DNA of 64,000 nt, from contig NZ_BMQA01000009.1 of the NCBI RefSeq assembly GCF_014647875.1, forward strand, positions 62,001 through 126,000, given 5' to 3'. Below the pieces are notes generated by a model, which did not search any database, was not told the origin of the DNA, and saw nothing but the letters and a program-made list of their open reading frames with translations. The position numbers and the translations under genes were made by a program. Below, piece after piece: positions 16,043 through 24,352 of this stretch. Position 1 is the first letter of the stretch. Every line of letters starts with the position of its first letter. This DNA is from Streptomyces brasiliensis. Its GTDB lineage: Bacteria; Actinomycetota; Actinomycetes; Streptomycetales; Streptomycetaceae.

Positions 16043-17272
16043 TCAGCTCGTGGTGGCGGTCCCGGGACCGGCGTAGTCGGAGGTGAAACAGGCCTTGATG
16101 GCCTTCTCGCTCTGGGGGCGCCCGGCGAAGTCGAGGCGAGACTGCTTCTTGTCGTCCGGTGCCTTGTTCGGGTTGTCGTCGAAGTAGATCGACCACCAGT
16201 AGACGCCGCTCATCCGGCGCTCCTGGACGACCTGGCAGACCGCGGTGTACCAGGTGGCCTGCACCTTCGGGTTGACGGCCCGCTTGGTGTAGAAGTCGCC
16301 GGGGGCGTGGTAGGCGCCGTTCATGGCGGCGATGCCGGCCTCGGCGACGGTGATCTTCGGCAGGGGGCCGGTGGCCTTCTTGTCCAGCCAGTCGTTCCAG
16401 CCCTTGACCAGGGTGTTCACCGAGGCGTCGTCACCGACCTTGACGGGGAAGTAGGCGTCGATGCCGAGATGCGTGACCGGCATGGTGATGGGGCCCGCGA
16501 CGTAGTTGTCCCAGTTGGCGTCGTAGGCGATCTCACCGCCGAACAGCTTCTCCGCGTCGCTCACGAGCGAGTCCCAGTGGGCGTCGCCCTCCAGGGAGTT
16601 CAGCTCGGTGGCGATGACGAAGGTGGCCGCCTTCTCCTGGTCGGCGGCCTTCAGATACGGGGTGAGGAACTTCTCGTAGGAGGCGAACCAGGCACCGCGG
16701 TCGGCGGGCTTGATGGTGCCGCGCCACTCGAAGTTGTCGATGTCCAGGGTGCCCTCGTCCATGAGGGGCCGCAGGGTGGTGCGCAGCCCCGCCTCGTGGA
16801 AGATCCGCAGCACGCGGGCGAGATGGTCGGGGGTCGGCGTCTTGTCCCCGGCGGTGATCTTCGTCGAGGTGATGTCCCCGGTGAAGAACGGGAAGGACAG
16901 GCTCACGGAGTTGGCGTGCAGCCCGACCAGGTAGTTGGCCTGCACCCGGGCCTGCTGCTCGACGTACTCCACAGAGTGCTTGGGGTTGTCCTCCCAGTAG
17001 AGCTGTACGCCCCACTGGGGCATGCCCTTCTTCCATTCCTTGTCCACCCTGGCGACCTCGGCGGTCCGCGAGGGTGTCGCAGAAGTCCCGTTGCCGCCGA
17101 TCTTGGAGCCGTCGGGCTGGGTGTGCTCCTTGCCGTCCAGCACCAAGTGGGGCACGAGGGAGCCGGAGGCCCACTGCAGCGGGTGGTCGCCGATCACGAA
17201 GGGGACCGCGACCACGAAGGAGATGACGGTGATGGGGAGCACGGCGAGCATGGGCAGGCGTGCGCGCTTCAT
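16043..17272 (-). CDS. GH113-like glycoside hydrolase with N-terminal membrane anchor
   Basis: Predicted extracellular TIM-barrel hydrolase (409 aa). Residues 8-27 are a signal peptide or membrane anchor. Two candidate catalytic glutamates are Glu223 in ATELNSLEG and Glu311 in ITVAEAGIAA, in the positions expected for clan GH-A, and the WYTAVCQVVQ and GVYWWSIYFDD segments resemble family GH113, whose characterised members are beta-1,4-mannanases. It sits between the GT2 synthase and the nucleotidylyltransferase. It could trim or release the polymer, like the cellulase in cellulose operons. The family call is moderately sure. Confidence 0.7.
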   Translation of the reverse strand: MKRARLPMLAVLPITVISFVVAVPFVIGDHPLQWASGSLVPHLVLDGKEHTQPDGSKIGGNGTSATPSRTAEVARVDKEWKKGMPQWGVQLYWEDNPKHSVEYVEQQARVQANYLVGLHANSVSLSFPFFTGDITSTKITAGDKTPTPDHLARVLRIFHEAGLRTTLRPLMDEGTLDIDNFEWRGTIKPADRGAWFASYEKFLTPYLKAADQEKAATFVIATELNSLEGDAHWDSLVSDAEKLFGGEIAYDANWDNYVAGPITMPVTHLGIDAYFPVKVGDDASVNTLVKGWNDWLDKKATGPLPKITVAEAGIAAMNGAYHAPGDFYTKRAVNPKVQATWYTAVCQVVQERRMSGVYWWSIYFDDNPNKAPDDKKQSRLDFAGRPQSEKAIKACFTSDYAGPGTATTS

Positions 17273-17291
17273 GGAGTGAGGTCTCTTCCGG

Positions 17292-18743
17292 TCAGGCGGG
17301 CTTGGCGATGACGACGAACTTGTTCTCCTCGCGGCGGATGAACTTCCACAGGCCCTTGATGCCGCCCATCCCCTCGATGAGGGAGAAGTAGGGCAGCAGA
17401 ACGAGGACGGCCATGGGTTCCCACCACTTGCGCTTGCCGTTCACCGAGGCGATCGCGTTGAGCCGCAGTCCTTCCCAGTACGCCCAGATCACATAGGCGA
17501 AGCTGATCGACCACAGGATGACGACGGACTGGGTCACGGGAGAGGTGTTCATGTCGCCGATGAACCAGGCCACGAACACGATCGTGCCGACGTGCTGCAG
17601 CGGGCCGAGGATCCAGCTGGTCACACAGATGGTCAGGAACCAGCGGTAGCGCAGCGGCACCTTGCGGTTGAAGCAGAGGGCGACCAGGCCCCAGGCCCAG
17701 CGCTCGCGCTGCTTGATGAAGTCCTTGGTATTGACCGGCGAGGCGCCGTAGCAGCGGCCGTTGAACCAGTCGCTGCGGCCCGGGTAGAGGCGGCAGAAGG
17801 TGAGGGCCAGCCGGGCGTCCTCGACGATCTCCTTGGGGCCGAAGTCCCAGCCGATCTCGGCTTCGATGGAGGCGCGGATGACGAGGAGTTCGCCGTGCAC
17901 ACCCGCGGCCGGGGTGCCGAGACCGGTGAAGGCACGGAACCGCGCGATGTCATCGGCGGGGCGGATGGCGTCGGCGAACCAGGTGAGCATGCTCACCGCG
18001 TTCTCGCGCGGGTAGGTCAGGATGCCCTGCGCCATGTGCTTGACCTCTTCCGGGGTCGCACGGCGCTGACGGTTGATGAACTGGGCGAGGGATGCCGCGG
18101 TGTCGGGGCCGACACCGGTGTCGTCGTCCATGTGCAGGACCCACACATAGTCGAGGGCCTCGCCCTCCTCGATGCGCAGCTCGTGGGCGTAGTTGTTGGC
18201 GCGGGCCTTGAAACGGGTGCCGTTCTCGGTCTCGTAGGCCTTCGGGACCGTGACCACGCGGATCAGCGGGCTGGTCGCCGCCAGGGCGTCGATCCGCTCG
18301 GCAGCCTCGCACCCCTCCTCGGTGAGGACGTCCACGCGCATGTACGGGAACCACTCGGGGAGGTGCTCCACATAGGAGAGGACGGAGCGCTCCAGGGCCG
18401 GATAGGTGTCGTGGCGCCCGATGGTCGGCACCAGCACGATCATGAAGTCTTCTTCGACCGGGGCCGGCGGGATCATCAGATGAGCCTTGCGTAGCCGGCG
18501 GCGGATGAGCAGGAAGCCTTGGACTGACACGAGTACACCGGGCACTGGGAGTGCCCAGCAGATGGTGATCAGCCATGCCAGCGGCGAGTCGCTGGGTGTG
18601 TACGACCACAGGCTGAACAGGGTCAGGAGGACAAGCGGAATCAGGAACGGAAGGATTCCCGGCTTCCAAGCGGAGGTGCGCTTCGCCAGTTTCGCGTTGT
18701 GTCGCGAATGCGGCACACCCCCGTCGACCAGTGTCGATGCCAT
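17292..18743 (-). CDS. Membrane glycosyltransferase family 2, egghead/BRE-3-like
   Basis: Predicted polysaccharide or glycan synthase in the cytoplasmic membrane (483 aa). Two hydrophobic segments (about residues 30-47 and 55-80) precede the catalytic domain; four or so follow it. Catalytic motifs are DDD at 206-208, ED at 308-309 and QRERW at 345-349 (the QxxRW motif). The order EDA...DWFNG..SP...DF.KQRERW resembles the egghead/BRE-3 group, whose animal members are GDP-mannose beta-1,4-mannosyltransferases. I choose the ATG at 18743, giving MASTLVDGG; upstream starts would add an unlikely Cys-rich leader. It heads the four-gene operon. Confidence 0.82.
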   Translation of the reverse strand: MASTLVDGGVPHSRHNAKLAKRTSAWKPGILPFLIPLVLLTLFSLWSYTPSDSPLAWLITICWALPVPGVLVSVQGFLLIRRRLRKAHLMIPPAPVEEDFMIVLVPTIGRHDTYPALERSVLSYVEHLPEWFPYMRVDVLTEEGCEAAERIDALAATSPLIRVVTVPKAYETENGTRFKARANNYAHELRIEEGEALDYVWVLHMDDDTGVGPDTAASLAQFINRQRRATPEEVKHMAQGILTYPRENAVSMLTWFADAIRPADDIARFRAFTGLGTPAAGVHGELLVIRASIEAEIGWDFGPKEIVEDARLALTFCRLYPGRSDWFNGRCYGASPVNTKDFIKQRERWAWGLVALCFNRKVPLRYRWFLTICVTSWILGPLQHVGTIVFVAWFIGDMNTSPVTQSVVILWSISFAYVIWAYWEGLRLNAIASVNGKRKWWEPMAVLVLLPYFSLIEGMGGIKGLWKFIRREENKFVVIAKPA

Positions 18744-18986
18744 GACGACTGCGGAACTCCCCGTGAGATCGGACGGCGCGTCGAGGCAGCAGCGATCTCT
18801 GTCGCGGCACGCTCCGCGAGCCGCGGCATTCACTTCGGGTTCCTGCCCCCGACGCCTTCATCGGCGTCTCGGCCACTCACCGCTCAGATGCCCCCCCAGG
18901 CGCCCAAACCACTGGCCGAACAGAATCCTGATCCTTACACGTACATGCAAGGTGAGGAAGTGATGAGAGGGATTCGTGTTCAAATT
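18744..18986 (-). other. Upstream region of the GT2 operon
   Basis: This 243-base gap lies between two same-strand genes. Read on the - strand it begins with an AT-rich patch around 18975-18990 and contains TTGCAT near 18945-18950 and a TAAGGAT element close by. It probably carries the promoter of the four-gene polysaccharide operon, but no full -35/-10 pair is convincing. Confidence 0.35.
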
Positions 18987-20357
18987 TTAACCATGCAAGT
19001 TCTTGTTCGGTGACTTCCAGTCATCGGCGGTCAACACTCGGTCGGATCCGTAGGTCTGCTTCACGTCGTCCGGAGTGTTCCTGTGGCGCGGCTCGGAGAT
19101 GTTCTCGTACGACAGCGCTTGGCCCCAGACCGTCCACAGCACCCATGGCGTGCGGGTCAGCGTCCGGGGCTGGTGCGCGTTGAGCGGTACGTGGTACGAC
19201 TCGGCGAGGATCCGGGGCTTCGGGTACCGCTCCAGACCGCGGTACCAGACTTCGGTCCAGGCGCCGTCACCGAACGGCCGGGCCGGGCTCCCGCTGTAGT
19301 CGTCGACGCCCACGACGTCGACACGGTCGTCGCCCGGGTAGTAGTCCCAGGGTGGCCGTCCGTAGGAGCCCTCCCAGGAGTTCGGCGCCCAGACGAAGAT
19401 CAGGTTGTGCAAGCCCCGGCGGCCCACCAGGAAGTCGTACGTCAGCCGCCACAGCTTCCGGTACGCGGCCGGATCCTGCCCCGCCCACCAGAACCCGTGC
19501 CCGGGCGCCGCGTTCATCTCGTGGTACGGCCGCAGCAGCACCGGTACGCCCCGGTCGGCCAGGTAGCCCAGGTGGTCCGCGAGAAACCCCAGGTCGTGCA
19601 GTAGCGCCCCGTGCTCCGCCGTGCCCTCGGTGACCACCCGGCCGAACCAGCCGGGGTCCTGCGCGGCGGGTGAGTTGTGCCACAGGGTCTGCGCGAAGCC
19701 CTTGACGGCGCTGCCCGGATAGGGCTGGTGGAAGGAGAACCCGACGAAGCCGGCCGGGGCGCCGCCGTTGTGCGGCAGGGCGACCTCGGTGCCCGACGCG
19801 CAGTCCGTGTGCGTGCCGGAAGGGTGGTACGAGCCGTCGGCCGGCCTGGGCAGCCCCGCCCACACGCCCACGGCGAGGTCCACGGCGTCGTCGACGTAAC
19901 CCCACATGCGCCGGCAGCTCGGCCAGGCGCGGGAGTAGGACCGTGCCTCGCCCACCGCCCAGCCCGGCTGCCCGTAGCCCGGCCCCAGATCGAGTTCGAC
20001 GAAGGCGGGCAGGCGCCCGGTGATGTCGCGGGCCTTGCGGTAGTAATAGCCCGGCGGCTTGGTGCCGCGGTAGTCGCCGTACGCCGCGTTGTACCGCTCG
20101 TTCTGCAGCTCCACGTGCTGCCCGATCACCGTCCGGCTCGGCCGGCCCCGGCGTGCGTCGTTCTCCAGTGCGGCCAGCAGCGCGTAGACCTCGCGTGCGG
20201 CGGGCGTCGCTTCCGGGTCCCGCTCGCGCAGGTCGGTGGGGACGTGCCGCGGTGTCTGTGGGGAGTCCTCGGGCCAGAGCGCCCACAGCGCCGCCGGGCC
20301 CAGCAGCGCGGCCGTCGCGCCCGCCCCGATGAGCCGAAGCCGCCCTCGCATGCGCAT
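18987..20357 (-). CDS. Glycoside hydrolase family 26 (beta-mannanase-like)
   Basis: Predicted secreted or membrane-anchored hydrolase (456 aa) with a hydrophobic segment at about residues 8-28 and no lipobox Cys. The GH26 acid/base is Glu280 in LLRPYHEMN, followed by the typical FWWAG; the nucleophile is Glu386 in RILAESYH. GH26 enzymes mostly cleave beta-1,4-mannans. It lies 243 bases upstream of the GT2 gene on the same strand and belongs functionally with the polysaccharide cluster. Activity on mannan is inference. Confidence 0.82.
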   Translation of the reverse strand: MRMRGRLRLIGAGATAALLGPAALWALWPEDSPQTPRHVPTDLRERDPEATPAAREVYALLAALENDARRGRPSRTVIGQHVELQNERYNAAYGDYRGTKPPGYYYRKARDITGRLPAFVELDLGPGYGQPGWAVGEARSYSRAWPSCRRMWGYVDDAVDLAVGVWAGLPRPADGSYHPSGTHTDCASGTEVALPHNGGAPAGFVGFSFHQPYPGSAVKGFAQTLWHNSPAAQDPGWFGRVVTEGTAEHGALLHDLGFLADHLGYLADRGVPVLLRPYHEMNAAPGHGFWWAGQDPAAYRKLWRLTYDFLVGRRGLHNLIFVWAPNSWEGSYGRPPWDYYPGDDRVDVVGVDDYSGSPARPFGDGAWTEVWYRGLERYPKPRILAESYHVPLNAHQPRTLTRTPWVLWTVWGQALSYENISEPRHRNTPDDVKQTYGSDRVLTADDWKSPNKNLHG

Positions 20358-20440
20358 ACGTCGGTCCCCTCCCTCGCACCCCGTGCAGTGATTCCGCCCC
20401 GGTGACGCCTGTACCGGGGCGTTCGAGGGGGCCGGTACGC

Positions 20441-21331
20441 CTAGCCGTTCGCGGCGGCCGAAGCCTGTGCCTCGCCCCGGCGCCTGATCTGCCGGAACGC
20501 GAACTCCGCCAGGTCGTCGCCGGTCGAGAAGACCCGCGTGTCCTTGGTCGTCACGTCCTTGCCGCTGGTGAAGCCCGTGATGGTGAAGTAGGCGTAGCGG
20601 CCGTAGGAGTTGGTCGTCGAGCGGCAGATCGCGGAGTCGCAGAAAGCCTTGATCCCCTTGCCTGCGAGCGACTTCACGATGCTCTTCTTGTCGGCCTTGA
20701 GCTTGGCCGCGGTCGCCTTGGCCTCGGTGTCGAAGACGGCGACGCCGACGGTCACCGCCACTCCGTCCTTGATGTAGCTGACGCGCAGCAGCCGTGTGCA
20801 GCCGTTGGAGGTGAGGACCTTCGGGAGGGTGCCCTGGGCGACCGAGGCGCAGTTACGGGTGTCGGCCGTCGCACCCTTCTTGTAGACGGTCTCGCCCATG
20901 GTCAGCTGGGTGCCCGGGAAGAGGGTCTCGGCACTGAGCGGTGCCGTGTCCTTCGTCGCACTGGATATGAAGTCCTTCGGGTCCAGCGGCGGCGGCGCGC
21001 TGGTCGGCTCGAAGGACGGCACCGGGTCGGAGGAGTCGCCGGGGATGGATGCGGTCGCGGGCAGGTTGCTCGGATCGCCCGAGGCGTTGTTGTCGCCGTT
21101 CGCCGAGACCACGGCGAAGGCGACGGCCGCGCCGATCGCCAGCGTGGCGAGCGCGCCGCCGCCGATGAACAGCAGCCGGCGCCGCCTGTTGCGCGTCTCC
21201 GAGGCCTCGGCCAGCGCGGCCCAGTCGGGGGTCTGGCTCCCGCCGCCGCCGTTCCAGGGCTGCTGGGAGTTCGGTTTCCAGGGATCCCACTGGGACTGGG
21301 GTCCCCCCTGCCCATAGCTCATGGGGCGCAT
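20441..21331 (-). CDS. Single-pass membrane protein of unknown function
   Basis: Predicted 296-aa protein with a Gly/Pro/Gln/Trp-rich cytoplasmic head (about residues 1-45), an RNRRRR stop-transfer stretch, one membrane helix (about 53-76) and an extracellular domain behind a Ser/Pro-rich linker. The outer domain has three or four cysteines that could form disulphides. No catalytic motif is recognised. Two starts are possible (21331 or 21322), neither with a good ribosome binding site. It is divergent from rplM, and I recall similar proteins next to rplM in other streptomycetes. Confidence 0.75.
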   Translation of the reverse strand: MRPMSYGQGGPQSQWDPWKPNSQQPWNGGGGSQTPDWAALAEASETRNRRRRLLFIGGGALATLAIGAAVAFAVVSANGDNNASGDPSNLPATASIPGDSSDPVPSFEPTSAPPPLDPKDFISSATKDTAPLSAETLFPGTQLTMGETVYKKGATADTRNCASVAQGTLPKVLTSNGCTRLLRVSYIKDGVAVTVGVAVFDTEAKATAAKLKADKKSIVKSLAGKGIKAFCDSAICRSTTNSYGRYAYFTITGFTSGKDVTTKDTRVFSTGDDLAEFAFRQIRRRGEAQASAAANG

Positions 21332-21675
21332 CTTAGACGGGGCCGGAGGACCGCCGGTGCGCTCCTACTAGGGGCGATAGGGGGCCTAACCGGCGCAGCC
21401 CGCCCCAATCCCGACCGCTACACTCGCAGGTACGAAGCGGTAGATCCCGGCACCCGGCAGCTCGTTTTGACCTGCCCGTGGCGCCGCAGGTACTCTGCTT
21501 ATTCGTTGTGTATTGGCTTGGCTCTTCTCACGGACCCGGCCCTTACACCGGTCCACCGGGCCGATGACCAGCGACCAGCACGCGGTTTGCGTCACCGCAG
21601 TGCGGTCAGGGCTGTCGTGATCGTCTTCGGTGACCTTGTCAGGACCATTCACTGAAGAAGCGAAGGCTACGAACC
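21332..21675. other. Divergent intergenic region upstream of rplM
   Basis: The 344-base gap contains the rplM promoter at 21467-21496 and a long untranslated leader of about 170 bases. The stretch 21483-21535 is less GC-rich than its surroundings. No further gene or clear operator was seen. Confidence 0.5.
21467..21496 (+). promoter_or_regulatory. Promoter of rplM-rpsI
   Basis: TTGACC (21467-21472) and TACTCT (21491-21496) are separated by 18 bases, a good fit to the housekeeping HrdB consensus. It faces rplM and would give a leader of about 170 bases. Confidence 0.7.
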
Positions 21676-22119
21676 GTGCGTACGTACAGCCCCAAGCCCG
21701 GCGATGTGACGCGCCAGTGGCACGTCATCGACGCTCAGGACGTCGTCCTGGGCCGTCTCGCCACCACCGCAGCGACCCTCCTCCGGGGCAAGCACAAGCC
21801 GATCTACGCCCCCCACGTCGACGCTGGTGACTTCGTCATCATCATCAACGCCGACAAGGTGCACCTCTCCGGCAACAAGCGGACCCAGAAGATGGCGTAC
21901 CGCCACTCCGGCTACCCGGGCGGTCTGCGCTCCGTCCGCTACGACGAGCTGCTGGACAAGAACCCGGAGAAGGCCATCGAGAAGGCCGTCAAGGGCATGC
22001 TCCCCAAGAACTCCCTGGGCCGTCAGATGCTCACGAAGCTGAAGGTCTACAAGGGTGACCAGCACCCGCACGGCGCCCAGCAGCCGGTGCCGTTCGAGAT
22101 CACCCAGGTCGCGCAGTAA
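21676..22119 (+). CDS. rplM: 50S ribosomal protein L13
   Basis: Early-assembly large-subunit protein (147 aa). It starts with GTG, and the protein shows RTYSPKPGDVTRQWHVIDAQ, KPIYAPHVDAGDFVIIINAD and the GMLPKNSLGRQMLTKLKVYK segment. It forms an operon with rpsI 42 bases downstream, as in most bacteria. Confidence 0.97.
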   Translation: MRTYSPKPGDVTRQWHVIDAQDVVLGRLATTAATLLRGKHKPIYAPHVDAGDFVIIINADKVHLSGNKRTQKMAYRHSGYPGGLRSVRYDELLDKNPEKAIEKAVKGMLPKNSLGRQMLTKLKVYKGDQHPHGAQQPVPFEITQVAQ

Positions 22120-22161
22120 GTCCGGCCACCCCCTAAGACTGAAGAGAATCTGAGGAGCATC

Positions 22162-22674
22162 GTGGCCGAGACCACTGCCGAGCAGCCGCTCGAAGAGCTT
22201 GACATCGACAGCTACACCACCGAGTCCGAGGTCCCCGTCGAGGGCGAGTACACCTCGGAGTCCCTGGCCTCCCGCTTCGGCGAGCCCCAGCCGGCCGCCG
22301 GCCTGGGCCGCCGCAAGAACGCCATCGCCCGCGTCCGGATCGTCCCGGGCTCCGGCAAGTGGAAGATCAACGGTCGTACCCTCGAGGACTACTTCCCGAA
22401 CAAGGTGCACCAGCAGGAAGTCAACGAGCCCTTCAAGGTGCTCGAGCTCGAGGGCCGCTACGACGTCATCGCCCGCATCGCGGGTGGCGGTGTCTCCGGG
22501 CAGGCCGGTGCGCTCCGTCTCGGTGTCGCCCGCGCGCTGAACGAGGCGGACGTCGACAACAACCGCGGCCCGCTGAAGAAGGCCGGCTTCCTCAAGCGCG
22601 ACGACCGTGCGGTCGAGCGCAAGAAGGCCGGTCTGAAGAAGGCCCGCAAGGCCCCGCAGTACAGCAAGCGTTAA
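22162..22674 (+). CDS. rpsI: 30S ribosomal protein S9
   Basis: Small-subunit head protein whose C-terminal tail contacts P-site tRNA. The core (from about residue 45) shows GLGRRKNAIARVRIVPGSGK and GQAGALRLGVARAL, and it ends in KKARKAPQYSKR. At 170 aa it has the acidic actinobacterial N-terminal extension of about 40 residues. The GTG start has a GAGGAG ribosome binding site. A strong terminator follows. Confidence 0.96.
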   Translation: MAETTAEQPLEELDIDSYTTESEVPVEGEYTSESLASRFGEPQPAAGLGRRKNAIARVRIVPGSGKWKINGRTLEDYFPNKVHQQEVNEPFKVLELEGRYDVIARIAGGGVSGQAGALRLGVARALNEADVDNNRGPLKKAGFLKRDDRAVERKKAGLKKARKAPQYSKR

Positions 22675-22698
22675 TCCGCAGCTGCCTGTACGTACTCC

Positions 22699-22738
22699 GA
22701 ACGCCCCGGCGGCACGCCACAGTGCCGCCGGGGCGTTC
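22699..22738 (+). terminator. Terminator after rpsI
   Basis: Bases 22699-22715 pair perfectly with 22722-22738 over 17 bp around a six-base loop, followed by a short T-containing run (GTTTAT). It separates the ribosomal operon from glmM. Confidence 0.85.
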
Positions 22739-22842
22739 GTTTATCACAGTCCAAGGGCGTATAACGACACAAGATGCTCAAAGGCCAGTGTTTATCGCAG
22801 GTTGACGCGCCCGCCGCAACTGACGCTTCCTCAGGAGGACAA

Positions 22843-24201
22843 GTGGGACGACTCTTCGGCACGGACGGCGTGCGCGGTGTCGCCAACGCGGACCTGACGG
22901 CCGAGATGGCGCTCGGCCTCTCCGTCGCGGCGGCCCACGTGCTGGCCGAGGCGGGCACCTTCGAGGGCCACAAGCCGACGGCGGTGGTCGGACGGGACCC
23001 GCGCGCGTCCGGGGAGTTCCTGGAGGCCGCCATGGTCGCCGGCCTCGCCAGCGCGGGCGTGGACGTCCTGCGCGTCGGTGTGCTTCCGACGCCCGCCGTG
23101 GCGTACCTCACGGGCGCGCTCGGCGCGGACCTCGGCGTGATGCTCTCCGCCAGCCACAACGCCATGCCGGACAACGGCATCAAGTTCTTCGCCCGCGGCG
23201 GCCACAAGCTCGCCGACGAGCTGGAGGACCGCATCGAGGCCGTGTACGAGTCCCACCGGCACGGCGAGCCCTGGGAGCGCCCCACGGGCGCGGGCGTCGG
23301 GCGTGTCCGGTCGTACGACGAGGGCTTCGAGCAGTACGTCACCCACCTCCTCGGCGTCCTGCCGAACCGGCTCGACGGGCTGAAGATCGTCCTCGACGAG
23401 GCGCACGGCGCGGCCTCGGGGGTCTCGCCGGAGGCGTTCTCGCGGGCCGGCGCCGAGGTCGTCACCATCGGTGCCGAGCCGGACGGCCTCAACATCAACG
23501 ACGGCTGCGGCTCCACCCACCTGGACCGGCTGAAGGCCGCCGTCGTCGAGCACGGCGCCGGCCTCGGCATCGCGCACGACGGCGACGCCGACCGCTGCCT
23601 CGCCGTCGACCACACCGGTGTCGAGGTGGACGGCGACCAGATCCTGGCCGTGCTCGCGCTGGCGATGCGGGAGCGTTCCGCACTGCGCTCCGACACCGTC
23701 GTCGCGACCGTGATGTCCAACCTGGGCTTCAAACTGGCCATGGAGCGCGAGGGCATCCACCTCGTGCAGACCGCCGTCGGCGACCGGTACGTCCTGGAGG
23801 AGATGAAGGAGCACGGCTACGCCCTCGGCGGCGAGCAGTCCGGACACGTGATCGTCCTGGACCACGCCACCACGGGTGACGGCACGCTCACCGGTCTGCT
23901 GCTGGCGGCCCGGGTCGCTCAGACCGGCCGTACGCTGCGCGACCTCGCGTCGGTCATGGAGCGGCTGCCGCAGGTGCTCATCAACGTGCCGGACGTGGAC
24001 AAGTCGCGGGTGAAGACGTCGGCGGATCTGGCGGCGGCCGTGAGCGAGGCGGAGCGGGAGCTGGGGACGACCGGACGGGTACTGCTCCGGCCCTCGGGGA
24101 CCGAGCCGCTGGTACGGGTGATGGTCGAGGCGCAGGACATCGAGCAGGCCCGGTCGGTTGCGGGGCGGTTGGCCGACGCCGTGAAGTCGGCCCTCGGCTG
24201 A
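22843..24201 (+). CDS. glmM: Phosphoglucosamine mutase
   Basis: Interconverts glucosamine-6-phosphate and glucosamine-1-phosphate on the way to UDP-GlcNAc and peptidoglycan (452 aa). The N-terminal RLFGTDGVRGVAN, the phosphoserine loop LSASHNAMPDNGIKFF, the metal-binding DGDADR and the LLRPSGTEPLVRVMVE phosphate-binding loop are all present. I choose the GTG at 22843 behind AGGAGG (22833-22838); the frame upstream is not family sequence. glmS lies close by, so the two amino-sugar steps cluster. Confidence 0.97.
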   Translation: MGRLFGTDGVRGVANADLTAEMALGLSVAAAHVLAEAGTFEGHKPTAVVGRDPRASGEFLEAAMVAGLASAGVDVLRVGVLPTPAVAYLTGALGADLGVMLSASHNAMPDNGIKFFARGGHKLADELEDRIEAVYESHRHGEPWERPTGAGVGRVRSYDEGFEQYVTHLLGVLPNRLDGLKIVLDEAHGAASGVSPEAFSRAGAEVVTIGAEPDGLNINDGCGSTHLDRLKAAVVEHGAGLGIAHDGDADRCLAVDHTGVEVDGDQILAVLALAMRERSALRSDTVVATVMSNLGFKLAMEREGIHLVQTAVGDRYVLEEMKEHGYALGGEQSGHVIVLDHATTGDGTLTGLLLAARVAQTGRTLRDLASVMERLPQVLINVPDVDKSRVKTSADLAAAVSEAERELGTTGRVLLRPSGTEPLVRVMVEAQDIEQARSVAGRLADAVKSALG

Positions 24202-24236
24202 CCGAGTTCGGGAGCACGGCGAAGAGCACGCCCGCA

Positions 24237-24270
24237 CTGCCACGCCCAGAACCACTTCTGGGCGCGGCAG
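24237..24270. terminator. Bidirectional terminator between glmM and coaA
   Basis: Bases 24237-24251 pair with 24256-24270 over 15 positions with a single A/C mismatch and a CCAC loop. It lies between convergent genes and can serve both. Confidence 0.75.
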
Positions 24271-24352
24271 CGTGAGTGTGACCGCCAGGACGATGCCGCC
24301 CGGGGCCGCCGGCCTGATCAGGTGCAGATGCAGCATCCCCGCAGGGTGGCGG

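Noticed and set aside
14895..16196. Upstream extension of the acyltransferase frame to 16196 (1128 residues in all)
   Set aside because: The added part is an Arg/Pro/Gly-rich shadow of the nucleotidylyltransferase gene; the acyltransferase family sequence starts after the GTG at 14894.
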